A DNA stretch of 64,000 nt from Flavobacterium sp. 90 (GCF_004339525.1 NZ_SMGE01000001.1:5890001-5954000), one strand, 5' to 3'. Counted from the first letter of the stretch, positions 45,096 to 54,530 are shown. The notes: generated from the letters alone by a model not told the origin. A program made the numbers and translations.

Positions 45096-47129
45096 TTAAA
45101 AGTCTTGAGATTCCTCTTTATTATTTTGAGCAATCCAATTGTAAATTTCGGTTTGAGCACGTCTCGGAATTTCTGAATTTAAAATTTCCAATTCGTTAAT
45201 TCCTTCGCTATTTATACTTCTGCGTTTTGTGTTATCTTCCAGTTGTAATTCAATAATCTTATTGATTTCTGCAATATTTCTTTGATCATAAATAGGGAAA
45301 GCAACTTCTATTCTTCTGTTTAAATTTCGACTTAACATATCTGCCGATGACAAATAAACTTTTTCCTGACCATTATTAGCAAACTTATAGATTCTCGAAT
45401 GTTCTAAAAACATATCTACAATACGGTAAATCTCGATGTTTTCAGATACATTTTTAATTCCCGGTAACAACGTGCAAATTCCGCGTACAATCATGATTAC
45501 ATCAACTCCGGCTTTGCTTGCTTCAATAAGTTTATCGATAATATCCTTTTCGTCAACTCCGTTTACTTTTAGAAAGATATAAGCTTCTTTGCCGTCTTTT
45601 TTGTTTTTTATTTCATCGTCTATTAATTCTATTAATTTCTCTTTCATATTAAAACCTGCTGCCATAATATGTTTTGGAGCTTCGGTTTTCTTCTTGCTTT
45701 TTAAGAATGTAAAGACTTTTTTTAAATCGTCTGTATATCTTTTTTCCGAAGTAAAAAATCCAAAATCAGAATAAATATTTGCGGTACTTTCATTAAAATT
45801 TCCCGTTGACATATAATTATAATGTTTTTTGTTTCCGTATTTATCTTTCATTATCACCATTGCAACTTTGGCGTGAACCTTTAGATTCGGCATACTTTGA
45901 ATAATTTTTATTCCGGCATTTTTCATTTCTCTGGACCAGAATAAATTATTATATTCATCAAATCGCGCTTTAACTTCTACAAAAACAGTTACTTTTTTTC
46001 CGTTTTTTGCGGCACTTATCAGAGCATTTGCAATTAACGATTCTGATGAAATACGGTATAAAGTAATTTTTATCTCCAGAACATTTCTGTTAATTGCTGC
46101 CTGATTAAAAAACTGAAGTACATAATAATAAGATTGATAGGGAAAATGAAGCAATTGATTTTGTCTGTCAATAATTTCAAAAACCGACTTATTGCTTTCG
46201 AAAGGCAAATGTTGAAGACCTGGATAATTTGCTCCCTGAAGATTTGGTTTTACAGGATTTGGAAACCTAAATAAATCATAAAGATTGTGATGACTTCCTC
46301 CTTTTATCATTTCATTAGTATGAAGTCGGAACGCTTTTTTACATACCGAAATTGTTTCGGCATCCATATTATAATCATACAGAAATCGTGTCGATGAACC
46401 TCGTTTTCGTTCTTCAATTTTTGCTTCAATCTTTGCAATTAAATCTCCTGAATTTTCATCTTCTATCAGATAATTTTCGTCTCTGTTTAGCTTTATCGCA
46501 TTGCAGGAAACTACTTTTCCGGTTGGGAATATTAGAGACAAACATTTCTTTATAATAGTATCAATCGAAATAATATAATCTGTATCTCCCAGACTTTGCA
46601 ATTTTTTATATCGATCCAATTTATCCGATGGAATATTCAGATAAGCATAATGATAATTGCCCGCTGTATCTTTTAGCTTTACTAAAAAGTACAAACTTCG
46701 ATTGTTTAAAAAATAAGTTTTCGGAAGGTTTACTGCGATATAAATGACCTGAATATAAGACAAAATAATACTTTTAAAATAATATTCGATCTCGTGTAAA
46801 TGTTCTTCTAAAAGCTCTTGATTTTCATAATAAACAATATTATTTTCGGCTAATTCCGGCACAATCGAATTGTTCCAGATTGCACCAAATCTATTTTGCT
46901 GAAGATTAATTTCGGCTAAAATTTTATCTAGCAAATCTTTGTTTTTCTTTGAATTCTTGATCAGCAATTTTCTGATTTTAACTCTGAAAAACTCATCCAG
47001 ATTTGAGGAATGAATCGCTAAAAACTTGATTCGTTCGTATAATGCATTATTAGCATCATTTGCTTCATCCAAAATACAGTTGTTGAAAGAAAGCCATGAA
47101 ATCTCTGAAGGTATAAGGTAGTTTTGCAC
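45096..47129 (-). CDS. ppk1: polyphosphate kinase 1
   Basis: 677 residues, matching the roughly 690 of PPK1. The start is a GTG; ISWLSFNNCILDEANDANNALYERIKFLAIHSSNLDEFFRVKIR is the family's N-terminal domain. RISSESLIANALISAAKNGKKVTVFVEVKARFDEYNNLFWSREMKNAGIKII and KVHAKVAMVIMKD with the phosphorylated histidine, then STGNFNESTANIYSDFGFFTS, are the phospholipase-D-like catalytic domains. LEHSRIYKFANNGQEKVYLSSADMLSRNLNRRIEVAFPI holds the second essential histidine. It polymerises ATP gamma-phosphate into polyphosphate. It lies beside an exported phosphatase, convergent and so not in one operon. Confidence 0.96.
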   Translation of the reverse strand: MQNYLIPSEISWLSFNNCILDEANDANNALYERIKFLAIHSSNLDEFFRVKIRKLLIKNSKKNKDLLDKILAEINLQQNRFGAIWNNSIVPELAENNIVYYENQELLEEHLHEIEYYFKSIILSYIQVIYIAVNLPKTYFLNNRSLYFLVKLKDTAGNYHYAYLNIPSDKLDRYKKLQSLGDTDYIISIDTIIKKCLSLIFPTGKVVSCNAIKLNRDENYLIEDENSGDLIAKIEAKIEERKRGSSTRFLYDYNMDAETISVCKKAFRLHTNEMIKGGSHHNLYDLFRFPNPVKPNLQGANYPGLQHLPFESNKSVFEIIDRQNQLLHFPYQSYYYVLQFFNQAAINRNVLEIKITLYRISSESLIANALISAAKNGKKVTVFVEVKARFDEYNNLFWSREMKNAGIKIIQSMPNLKVHAKVAMVIMKDKYGNKKHYNYMSTGNFNESTANIYSDFGFFTSEKRYTDDLKKVFTFLKSKKKTEAPKHIMAAGFNMKEKLIELIDDEIKNKKDGKEAYIFLKVNGVDEKDIIDKLIEASKAGVDVIMIVRGICTLLPGIKNVSENIEIYRIVDMFLEHSRIYKFANNGQEKVYLSSADMLSRNLNRRIEVAFPIYDQRNIAEINKIIELQLEDNTKRRSINSEGINELEILNSEIPRRAQTEIYNWIAQNNKEESQDF

Positions 47130-47552
47130 GTTTATTAAAATACTATTATAAGGGAATAAATTGGTTTGTGCTTTTTGACACTGCTGTAAATTTGAGAATT
47201 AATTACATTAAAATAAACTCAAACACAACCAGTTAACCATAATTTAATTTATCGGTAACATATCTTAATCTTCCTGATATCACGGTTATAACTTATCTAC
47301 ATACGCCATTATAACTGCGATATCTGCTTTAAATACTTGAACACTTTTACTGACTTCGCAAGCAATAAATAATCTTAATCCTATTAACTTTTTGTTAACC
47401 GTATTATAATACCCTCCAGATAGTACGATTTCTCTTTTACAGTACTTATAACTAGTAAGAATTATAATTCAAAAACAAAGTTTCTAATGCTAATCCGTAA
47501 TGTATAAAAATCAGTGTATTTAAATCTATTATAAACCATTAAACCTAGAATT
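47130..47552. other. 423-base divergent intergenic region
   Basis: Upstream of both ppk1 and the crystallin-domain lipoprotein. It is AT-rich. No TAnnTTTG match, no repeat family and no small gene was found; several TTAACC/GGTTAA-like words occur but not in the 11-bp phase seen at 26858-27001. Confidence 0.4.
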
Positions 47553-48854
47553 ATGAAAAAACAGAATCCAAAAAAGATTTTAAGTAAAGTCTTAATTATT
47601 GCATTATCAGCAATTGCAATCTCTTGTCAGGACACGACAATGGACGAAGCAGAAACTACCGCTGTGGCAAAAGAGCAAAAAAGTTTCAAGAAAATGAGTT
47701 CAGCAGCAACTTCTGATTTGGCAAGAAGATGGGCGCCTATTCATTACAAAGATGTAGACGCTACAGGAACGTATTCTGAAGGTGGAAAATCTGATTATCT
47801 TACGGCTATTAATTATGACAATGACTGGAATGGCGAAAACAACTGGAACAATCTTCCGGCTTTTGCCAATTCTTTAGCGGCGCATTGTTACTATTCTGTA
47901 GTAGAATCAAACACGCATTGGTTCATTACGTATGCTTTTTTCTCTCCAAGAGATTGGACAGATAATCCGCTTTTGTACTCATTAGACCAACACGAAAATG
48001 ATATGGAAGGTGTATTAATGATTGTAGAAAAAAATGGTTCAACTTATGGAACTTTAAAAGGTGCGGTTACGGTAAGTCATTCTGATTTCTTTTCGTATGT
48101 TCCATCCGGAAGTACTTTTGTAAGCGGATTGGAAAGTGTTGACGGAACTCTGCAAATGAGAGATTTTAACGGAGAATTACATCCTATTACGGCACAAGAT
48201 GCAAAAGGACATAGCCTTAAAGCGTGGCCGCAGCACGATATTGACGGAGACGGGATTATCTATTATCCATCGGCAAGCGGAGTGGCTCAAATACCAGCTG
48301 ACAATTATGATAATTATGTGGAATATAAACTTGTTGATATTTTTGAAAGCGGCGGATTATGGGATCAACGTTTTAATACACAATTGTTTTCTAGTCCAGG
48401 TGGAGGATTTACAGGAAATGACTTTAAAACCGGTGGTGCAAACGCTCCGTGGGCTTGGAATGACGGAAATGATGCGATTGTACAAGGTGGAGAATTTGCA
48501 ACAGATCCTGCAAAACTAGCCGATAATTATTTTGATGGTGTAGGCAATCTTTCCCGCACTTATACGGATAATAAATACAATGCTTCGGCTGGAGGGATTG
48601 TAACGCTATACCAAAATTGCAATTATACAGGTTATGCAATCGCTCTGCCAGTTGGTAATTATACATTGGCTCAGCTAAAATCTTATGGTATTGTAAATGA
48701 TGATTTATCATCTGTTCGATTAGAAAACGGGTACAAAATCACCATGTATCAAAATGATAATTATGGCGGAGAATCTGTTGTAATAACAGGAAATAATAGC
48801 TGTTTAGGAAGTTTTAATGATAAAGCCAGTTCGGTAAAAATTACTGCTCTGTAA
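47553..48854 (+). CDS. lipoprotein with C-terminal beta/gamma-crystallin domain
   Basis: 433 residues. Lipoprotein signal 1-26 (ALSAIAISCQD, cysteine about 25). Residues 55-340 form a domain with RRWAPIHYKDVD, AHCYYSVVESNTHWFITYAFFSPRDW, DQHENDMEGVLMIVEKNG and KAWPQHDIDGDGIIYYPS, which I recall from uncharacterised Vps62/DUF946-like secreted proteins; the family name is uncertain. Residues about 350-433 are a beta/gamma-crystallin unit: ITLYQNCNYTGYAIALP-like Greek keys with the calcium motifs NDDLSS and NDKASS. The crystallin unit probably binds Ca2+ and stabilises the surface protein. Monocistronic, with a hairpin terminator after the stop. Confidence 0.75.
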   Translation: MKKQNPKKILSKVLIIALSAIAISCQDTTMDEAETTAVAKEQKSFKKMSSAATSDLARRWAPIHYKDVDATGTYSEGGKSDYLTAINYDNDWNGENNWNNLPAFANSLAAHCYYSVVESNTHWFITYAFFSPRDWTDNPLLYSLDQHENDMEGVLMIVEKNGSTYGTLKGAVTVSHSDFFSYVPSGSTFVSGLESVDGTLQMRDFNGELHPITAQDAKGHSLKAWPQHDIDGDGIIYYPSASGVAQIPADNYDNYVEYKLVDIFESGGLWDQRFNTQLFSSPGGGFTGNDFKTGGANAPWAWNDGNDAIVQGGEFATDPAKLADNYFDGVGNLSRTYTDNKYNASAGGIVTLYQNCNYTGYAIALPVGNYTLAQLKSYGIVNDDLSSVRLENGYKITMYQNDNYGGESVVITGNNSCLGSFNDKASSVKITAL

Positions 48855-48870
48855 GTTTTCTTTTTATTTT

Positions 48871-48928
48871 GGATATGCAAACGAAAATATTAGTACTACA
48901 CTATATTCTTGTTTGCATATCCTTTTTA
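48871..48928 (+). terminator. hairpin terminator with long loop
   Basis: GGATATGCAAAC (48871-48882) pairs perfectly with GTTTGCATATCC (48911-48922), followed by TTTTTATT; located 17 bases after the crystallin-domain gene. Confidence 0.7.
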
Positions 48929-48951
48929 TTCCTAATAAAAATCAAGAGTTG

Positions 48952-49298
48952 AAATGTGCCATTAGGCACTCAATATTGGTAATCATTATAGTTCAAAATT
49001 CACTGGCGTGCCGTAGGTACGCAACAAAATAATAACTATTGCGTACCTACGGCACGCTAAATTTATTCTAATTCATGTTTTCTACCAATATCTAGTGTCT
49101 AACGACACAAATTGTAATTAATGTAAATCAAGTATTCAAATGTGCCATTAGGCACTCAATATTGGTAATCATTATAGTTCAAAATTCACTGGCGTGCCGT
49201 AGGTACGCAACAAAATAATAACTATTGCGTACCTACGGCACGCTAAATTTATTCTAATTCATGTTTTCTACCAATATCTAGTGTCTAACGACACAAAT
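48952..49298. repeat. tandem pair of 161-base palindromic elements
   Basis: Two practically identical units, 48952-49112 and 49138-49298 (period 186). Each is a nested palindrome: outer arms TGTGCCATTAGGCACT with the near-inverse AGTGTCTAACGACACA, and inner perfect arms GCGTGCCGTAGGTACGCA with its inverse TGCGTACCTACGGCACGC. No coding capacity. The remaining 49299-49391 is the short upstream region of the next lipoprotein gene. Confidence 0.92.
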
Positions 49299-49391
49299 AA
49301 CAAAATTTTCAGCTTTTACAAAACTGATCTTTTTTTTATTAAATACTTCTGTATATTTGGATTAACCATAACCAAAATATAACCAACGATA

Positions 49392-50231
49392 ATGCTTAAA
49401 AATACGCTGATTTGTTTTATTGCTTTTTCATTTTCCTTATTCATTTCCTGTAAAGAAAAGAACAGCAAAGTCAAGGATATTTCATCAAAAGAAGTAGCAA
49501 ACGATACGAAACAACTAGAAGCAGAAATTGCAGATAACACGATTTATCCTGTCTATAATCTGGCACATAATACAACAGCAATAGTGGTAGAAATGTTTGA
49601 TTCTGATAAAAATGGTGAATATCAAAAAATCTATACTAAAATCAACGAAACTGATTCTTTAGAGAATGATTTTTACAAACATGCATCTTTAAACGTAAGA
49701 AAATTTGAGTATTATGATACTTTAGGAATCGTTCAGCTTATTAAAAGTAAAGAATTAGAAAAGGAAATTAAGAAAATTATCGAACCTAAATATTATGTTT
49801 ACGGAACTAAAGGATTTGCAGAAGTAACTGTCGATGAAGTCGTTTGCAGAATCGACGATTGCAGAGAAAATTTTATTGGTTTGACTTTTAAAAATTTTGA
49901 TACCGCCAAAAATGGTAAACCTCTTCTCTGCTCTATTAAACCATTAAAACTAACTTACGGAAAGAACTATTTTGCCGTTCAAAATAAAATCCAAAAAATG
50001 GATGATAGTTTGGTCTATAGATACAGCGATACCGATCCTACAAGAGTAAAAGTTTTTGCTAATATTGGTCCGGCATATTTTGTCTATAATGATGATTTTT
50101 TATGGGGAAAAAATTCAAAACTTTCAAAATGTAAATTCCCTGAAAGAAGAGCTCTTATTCAGCAAAAAAAGAATGAATTTAAAACCATACTTTTGGGCGG
50201 ATTAGATTTGTATGGTTTGAGTTGCGATTAA
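49392..50231 (+). CDS. lipoprotein, function unknown
   Basis: 279 residues. Lipoprotein signal with lipobox LFISC (cysteine 20). The mature part has no family I recognise; it contains VYNLAHNTTAIVVEMFDSD and several short beta-strand-like segments, and cysteine pairs (EVVCRIDDCRENF, LSKCKF) that could form disulfides, which fits a periplasmic or surface location. The gene follows the tandem palindromic repeats and is convergent with the 140-residue gene (stops 1 base apart). Confidence 0.75.
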   Translation: MLKNTLICFIAFSFSLFISCKEKNSKVKDISSKEVANDTKQLEAEIADNTIYPVYNLAHNTTAIVVEMFDSDKNGEYQKIYTKINETDSLENDFYKHASLNVRKFEYYDTLGIVQLIKSKELEKEIKKIIEPKYYVYGTKGFAEVTVDEVVCRIDDCRENFIGLTFKNFDTAKNGKPLLCSIKPLKLTYGKNYFAVQNKIQKMDDSLVYRYSDTDPTRVKVFANIGPAYFVYNDDFLWGKNSKLSKCKFPERRALIQQKKNEFKTILLGGLDLYGLSCD

Positions 50232-50232
50232 A

Positions 50233-50655
50233 CTATTCAAAACTTACAATTCCGTAATTTATTTTTTCCATTTCATACTTAAAAGGCAAATACCACTCAG
50301 CTATCCATTCTCCATTTCTAAACACAAAAGATAAATGTCTTTTATTAAGATTTTCAGGAGTAAAAATTTCAAGATTATCTCCTTCATTTGGTTGATAATC
50401 AAAATCGAAACAATTTTTACTGTTTAGATCAATAAGCATTCTTTCATTTGTCAAATCTTCTGATAAAACTTTGTCCGGCATATACCCCATTCCGTCCATT
50501 GTGTACTTACTTGGACCCAAACATTTTTCTAATGTCCAGGTAAATTCATTACGCTTTTTATTTTTGGATTTTCTGGAATTTTTGTGATGCACAATCTTAT
50601 CCATAGTAGCTGGAAAACAAGTACAAAGCTTAATTTCTTTTTCGGTTTTGCACAT
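50233..50655 (-). CDS. hypothetical cytoplasmic protein
   Basis: 140 residues with no signal peptide. The start has CKTEKEIKLCTCF, giving three cysteines within 13 residues, then a basic segment (HHKNSRKSKNKKRNEFTWTLEKCLG). The rest alternates strands and turns ending KYEMEKINYGIVSFE. No family recognised; the cysteines could bind a metal, but the spacing matches no motif I know. It is 21 bases downstream of the sirtuin gene on the same strand and so probably in its operon. Confidence 0.65.
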   Translation of the reverse strand: MCKTEKEIKLCTCFPATMDKIVHHKNSRKSKNKKRNEFTWTLEKCLGPSKYTMDGMGYMPDKVLSEDLTNERMLIDLNSKNCFDFDYQPNEGDNLEIFTPENLNKRHLSFVFRNGEWIAEWYLPFKYEMEKINYGIVSFE

Positions 50656-50676
50656 AAATTTTACTCTTAAAACAGA

Positions 50677-51507
50677 TTATTCTTTTGTTATATCTTCTAA
50701 TATTTCCCGAATTGTTTTTAAGGCTTCGGTTGAAGTTTCGCGAATGATAATTTTATTTTTCTTGTCTTTAATAAGCGCCGTAAATAAATTATCTTCGGTA
50801 TTAATATCAACAATTGTTCCTCCATATTTTAAGGTTGTTTCTGCAATTGCCATTGGCAAATTTGTTGCTCCCGATGTTCCTACAATAAAAAGAATTCCTG
50901 AGTTTTTAGCTATTTTTAAAGCACTGAATTTTTTGTTTGTCTTTTCGTCATAATACTCATCAAACCACAAAATATTGGGTCTCATCCAACTTCCGCATTC
51001 TTTGCATTTCAGTAATTCGATATCTTTTTCGTTTAGATCTTCATCTATGTCTTTGCCTTTGATTTCAGCGGGAAGAAACTCTATTTCTTTACAGCCATTC
51101 GAACATTTAATTTCTCTGTTATTGCCGTGTATTTCGTATATTCTTTCTACTCCGGAACGTCTGTGCAGATTGTCTATGTTTTGAGTTATGAGATGAAATC
51201 TATCTTGCAAAAGATTTTCGATTGCAGCTATTTCGTGATGGCTTTTATTGGTCTGCGCATTTTCGAACATTTTTTTTCTGAAAAGAGAATATTGCCAGAC
51301 TTCTTCGGGATTTTCCTTAAAATATTTAAACGTTCCAAATTCTTCCGGTTTATGAAATTTAGTTCCTTTTACCCAGATTCCGTCAACTCCTCTATAAGTT
51401 GGAATACCGCTTTCTGCCGAAATTCCGGCTCCGGTTAAAAACGTAAAAAGATTTCTGTTTTTCTTCTGATAAACCTGCCTTATGATTTCAGTAAGTTGTT
51501 CGTTCAT
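50677..51507 (-). CDS. SIR2-family NAD-dependent protein deacylase (sirtuin)
   Basis: 276 residues. NAD-binding FLTGAGISAESGIPTYRG near residue 24, LITQNIDNLHRRSG near 117 and catalytic YEIHGNN near 133 are present. A zinc-ribbon candidate follows: CSNGC, then CKEC (four cysteines). NILWFDEYYDE and FIVGTSGATNLPMAIAE complete the Rossmann fold. It removes acyl groups from lysines using NAD+. As a class III-like bacterial sirtuin it probably acts on metabolic enzymes. The gene lies 18 bases after a lipoprotein gene and 21 before the 140-residue gene, suggesting a three-gene operon of unclear logic. Confidence 0.92.
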   Translation of the reverse strand: MNEQLTEIIRQVYQKKNRNLFTFLTGAGISAESGIPTYRGVDGIWVKGTKFHKPEEFGTFKYFKENPEEVWQYSLFRKKMFENAQTNKSHHEIAAIENLLQDRFHLITQNIDNLHRRSGVERIYEIHGNNREIKCSNGCKEIEFLPAEIKGKDIDEDLNEKDIELLKCKECGSWMRPNILWFDEYYDEKTNKKFSALKIAKNSGILFIVGTSGATNLPMAIAETTLKYGGTIVDINTEDNLFTALIKDKKNKIIIRETSTEALKTIREILEDITKE

Positions 51508-51525
51508 ATTTTAATTCTCTTACTA

Positions 51526-52164
51526 TTATTTTGTCTTACTGAATGTTATATCGTCAGAACCAAGATCAGATTTCAGTATTAATTCATCAGAATTTTTTAT
51601 TTCGAAAGTTAAATTTCTGGAAATATCCATTTCTGTAACTTCCCATATTTTATTTCCTTTTGCTAAAGCTTCTTTACTTGATTTAATAGTTAATGGAATA
51701 GGATTTTCGAAAATAACCGAAGAATCTCCATCGATACTTACTCTCAATGCATTATTATGAAATGGTTCAACTTGTACATTGGCAACAAAAAAGCCAGGCG
51801 CATAACCTTCTCTAACATCATCAAACAAATCTGTATTGCCATAAAGCAATCCTGCTAATGTTTTCTCAACTTCTTCTCTATTTTCATTATTTTCTTTCCA
51901 TGAATATCCTTCAAAATTAGGAATGCTTTTAGGATCAACTTTTTCTAAAACCAAAAAGAGACTTTCCTTTGGATTATCAACATTTTTATATTCATATAAT
52001 CCAACAAAATCAGTTAACTGCTCGTTAATTACTGGTTCCGTTTTATCTTTGACAATTTTCTGAGTTTCTTTGGGGATATTTTTATTAACAGCTTCTTTCT
52101 TTTCTTCTTTGCATGATGCTATAAGAATTGAAATAAGAAATAGGAATAGTACTTTTTTTACCAC
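51526..52164 (-). CDS. lipoprotein, function unknown
   Basis: 212 residues starting at a GTG; the following VKKVLFLFLISILIASCKEEK is a lipoprotein signal with lipobox IASC (cysteine about 18), which supports this start. The mature protein is rich in Lys/Glu and contains LTDFVGLYEYKNVDNPKESLFLVLEKVD and LRVSIDGDSSVIFENPIPL, probably a small beta-barrel or lipocalin-like fold (weak inference). Not assigned to a family. It heads the minus-strand group lipoprotein, sirtuin, 140-residue protein. Confidence 0.72.
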   Translation of the reverse strand: MVKKVLFLFLISILIASCKEEKKEAVNKNIPKETQKIVKDKTEPVINEQLTDFVGLYEYKNVDNPKESLFLVLEKVDPKSIPNFEGYSWKENNENREEVEKTLAGLLYGNTDLFDDVREGYAPGFFVANVQVEPFHNNALRVSIDGDSSVIFENPIPLTIKSSKEALAKGNKIWEVTEMDISRNLTFEIKNSDELILKSDLGSDDITFSKTK

Positions 52165-52306
52165 GATTTGTTTTTAAGTAAAACTAGGAAATTTTATTTC
52201 TCAACTCCAAAAGATTAAAGCAATAATTTTAAAAAGACTTTGGCTACTTTATTTTTAAATCATAAAATAAATTTTATCTTTCAACCAACCAAAAACTGAC
52301 AATTAA

Positions 52307-53344
52307 TTGAAAACAATTAAAAACCAACTAGCCGTTATTCTTCTATCTATTATTACTTTATCTTCTTGCAAGAATGATGAAAAATCAGCTAATAATAAAG
52401 CAAATACAACCATTAAAAAAGATAGTACCAAAATAGATACAAGTCTTAAAATGTCGACGATATTTTCTATTGCTAATTCCGATAATTCCGAAATAATTAA
52501 AATATCAGGTAACGAAGACACAGCAACCGACGATGATAAATTTTTGTTTTCCGGAGATAAAATTACGCTGATAGTTTCAAAATTTAAAAAAAACAAAGAA
52601 ATTTTAAAATTAATTCAAGCAGATACCTTATTAAAAATTGAATATTGCATGGTCAATATCGATCCTCAACTTTTTTTAAGAAAGAAGATTCAAGATGTAG
52701 ATTATTTTCTATTTGCAGTAATGAAATCTCCAATGGGCAATGGAGATCATAGTTTGTATTTGAGTTTTATAATGTTAAACATGAATACTCTTAAATTCTA
52801 TACATTAGAATATATTGGAGAAAATACAGTAAGATCCAGAGAAACAGAAACAGTTGATGGTGCTTTCGAAGAAAGTAAAACCCTGGATTCTAACCCTGAA
52901 ATCAAGAAAGAATTATATGAGTTTGCAAATCAAAGTAAATGGATTTACAAACCAACCGGAAAAGAAAAAGATATTAATTATTATACGAATTTTGAGCAAA
53001 AATGGTATTCAGATAATGCTTCAAAAAACGGAAAATCACCTGATATTATAACAAGCACGTACTATTCTGAAGATTTATTTAAATTTAATGGCGAATATGA
53101 TAAAGACCAGGTTACCGAAAATGAATCTTTCAAAATTGTCACTTATTTTCGAAATAACGTTATAGCATACGACAAAAACAAAAAATTGTACTTTCCTATT
53201 ATTGTGGAATCCTGTGCTCATGGATGCGCTAAAACAATAGAATTTGTATCTGAAAATGAAATCGAAGTAACATACGAAATGGATGTTCAGGAACCTTATA
53301 CAATTGATTTGAATACGATCAAGTTCTTAAATAATCCATTATAA
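52307..53344 (+). CDS. lipoprotein, function unknown
   Basis: 345 residues from a TTG start. That start is accepted because the next residues, KTIKNQLAVILLSIITLSSCKND, make a full lipoprotein signal (cysteine 21), which the first in-frame ATG would lose. The mature part begins with a low-complexity Lys/Asn/Thr linker; CYMVNID, a VVESCAHGCAKTIEFV motif and beta-rich segments near the end follow. No family recognised. Divergent from the GTG-started lipoprotein gene and convergent with cspA, sharing the terminator at 53379. Confidence 0.74.
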   Translation: MKTIKNQLAVILLSIITLSSCKNDEKSANNKANTTIKKDSTKIDTSLKMSTIFSIANSDNSEIIKISGNEDTATDDDKFLFSGDKITLIVSKFKKNKEILKLIQADTLLKIEYCMVNIDPQLFLRKKIQDVDYFLFAVMKSPMGNGDHSLYLSFIMLNMNTLKFYTLEYIGENTVRSRETETVDGAFEESKTLDSNPEIKKELYEFANQSKWIYKPTGKEKDINYYTNFEQKWYSDNASKNGKSPDIITSTYYSEDLFKFNGEYDKDQVTENESFKIVTYFRNNVIAYDKNKKLYFPIIVESCAHGCAKTIEFVSENEIEVTYEMDVQEPYTIDLNTIKFLNNPL

Positions 53345-53378
53345 GAACTAAATATCTCTAAATATTTTTTCCAAAAAA

Positions 53379-53411
53379 AAAGCACCTGTTTTTCGACAGG
53401 TGCTTTTTTTC
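53379..53411. terminator. bidirectional Rho-independent terminator
   Basis: AAAAAAGCACCTGT pairs with ACAGGTGCTTTTTT around TTTTCG. It terminates both the lipoprotein gene and the convergent cold-shock gene. Confidence 0.9.
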
Positions 53412-53425
53412 TTTGTCCTAATGTA

Positions 53426-53617
53426 TTAGGCTACCACAACATTTACAGCATTAGGTCCTTTTTTACCTTCTGCTACGTCGTAACGTACTTCATCGTTCTC
53501 ACGTATATTTTCTGATAAACCTGAAACATGAACAAAAATTTCACTTCCACCATTTTTTGGTGTAATAAAACCAAAACCTTTTTCTTCATTGAAGAATTTT
53601 ACTGTACCTTCTTGCAT
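53426..53617 (-). CDS. cspA: cold-shock domain protein
   Basis: 63 residues forming one OB-fold cold-shock domain. GTVKFFNEEKGFGFI is RNP1-like, EIFVHVSGL is RNP2-like, and the end YDVAEGKKGPNAVNVVVA is typical. It binds single-stranded RNA/DNA and melts structures in mRNA. The upstream region to the next gene is 284 bases of AT-rich DNA, long enough for the structured leader that cold-shock genes often carry, although no cold box is recognised. Confidence 0.96.
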   Translation of the reverse strand: MQEGTVKFFNEEKGFGFITPKNGGSEIFVHVSGLSENIRENDEVRYDVAEGKKGPNAVNVVVA

Positions 53618-53901
53618 CTTAAATAATTATTTGTTGGTGTAAATATATTAATTTTAATAGTACAAAACTGAAAAAGAACGAATTAGACCTAAACAATATA
53701 TAAATTGTAACATAAGTAAACTAAATACCTCACATTTTTATCAGCTTGTAACGTCCCGATAACTTAAAATAAACTTAAGCGTTGAATCAAACTATCTGGA
53801 TATCAATGCGATTTTGTATTTATTAATATGATAATTTTGAAAAACTTAAAAATAGCAATTATCTTTAGCTTCAGATTTCCCATTCTCAAAACACAATTAA
53901 A

Positions 53902-54516
53902 ATGGCACAATTAAATTCAAAAGTAGACGAATATATTGCAAAATCGGAAGACTTTGCAAAGGCAATCCTGGAATATTTACGACAAATTATTCATGAAACC
54001 TGTCCGGATGCAGTGGAAGATATTAAATGGGGAACTCCTCATTACTCTTACAAAGGCGACCATTTATGTATGATTGCAGGTTTCAAAAATCATTGTTCTT
54101 TCAGTCTTTATAAAGCAGAGTTCCTAAAAGACAAAGAAATCGCAGAAAGTGTAAAAGCCGGAAAGAAATTTGGCTATATGGATAAACTGAAATCTGTATC
54201 TGAATTACCATCAAAGGAAGTTTTGGTTTCACTCCTTAAAGAAGCAATGACAATTAATGAGAATGGAATCAAAAAAGAAAAGCCCGTATCTGACAAACCA
54301 AAAGTGATTGAAACGCCTGAGTATTTAACAGAAGCGCTTAAAGCAAATACAAAAGCAAAAGAGGTTTGGGAATCGAAATCAGATTCTTATCGCAAAGATT
54401 ATTTAGTTTGGATAATTGATGCAAAAACAGACGCTACAAGACAAAAACGAATTGAACAATCTCTGGAATGGATAGCGGAAGGAAAAGGCAGATTCTGGCA
54501 ATACGCAAAGAAATAA
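53902..54516 (+). CDS. DUF1801 + YdeI/OmdA-domain protein
   Basis: 204 residues, two domains. Residues 1-115 (KVDEYIAKSEDFAKAILEYLRQIIHETCPDAVEDIKWGTPHYSYKGDHLCMIAGFKNHCSFSLYKAEFL) match the DUF1801/YdhG-like fold. Residues 140-204 (EALKANTKAKEVWESKSDSYRKDYLVWIIDAKTDATRQKRIEQSLEWIAEGKGR) match the YdeI/OmdA-type helical domain that in some bacteria is linked to protection from peptides. Biochemical role unknown; YdeI is described in antimicrobial-peptide resistance in enterobacteria. Single gene followed by a terminator. Confidence 0.88.
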   Translation: MAQLNSKVDEYIAKSEDFAKAILEYLRQIIHETCPDAVEDIKWGTPHYSYKGDHLCMIAGFKNHCSFSLYKAEFLKDKEIAESVKAGKKFGYMDKLKSVSELPSKEVLVSLLKEAMTINENGIKKEKPVSDKPKVIETPEYLTEALKANTKAKEVWESKSDSYRKDYLVWIIDAKTDATRQKRIEQSLEWIAEGKGRFWQYAKK

Positions 54517-54530
54517 TTTTATAAATTAAA

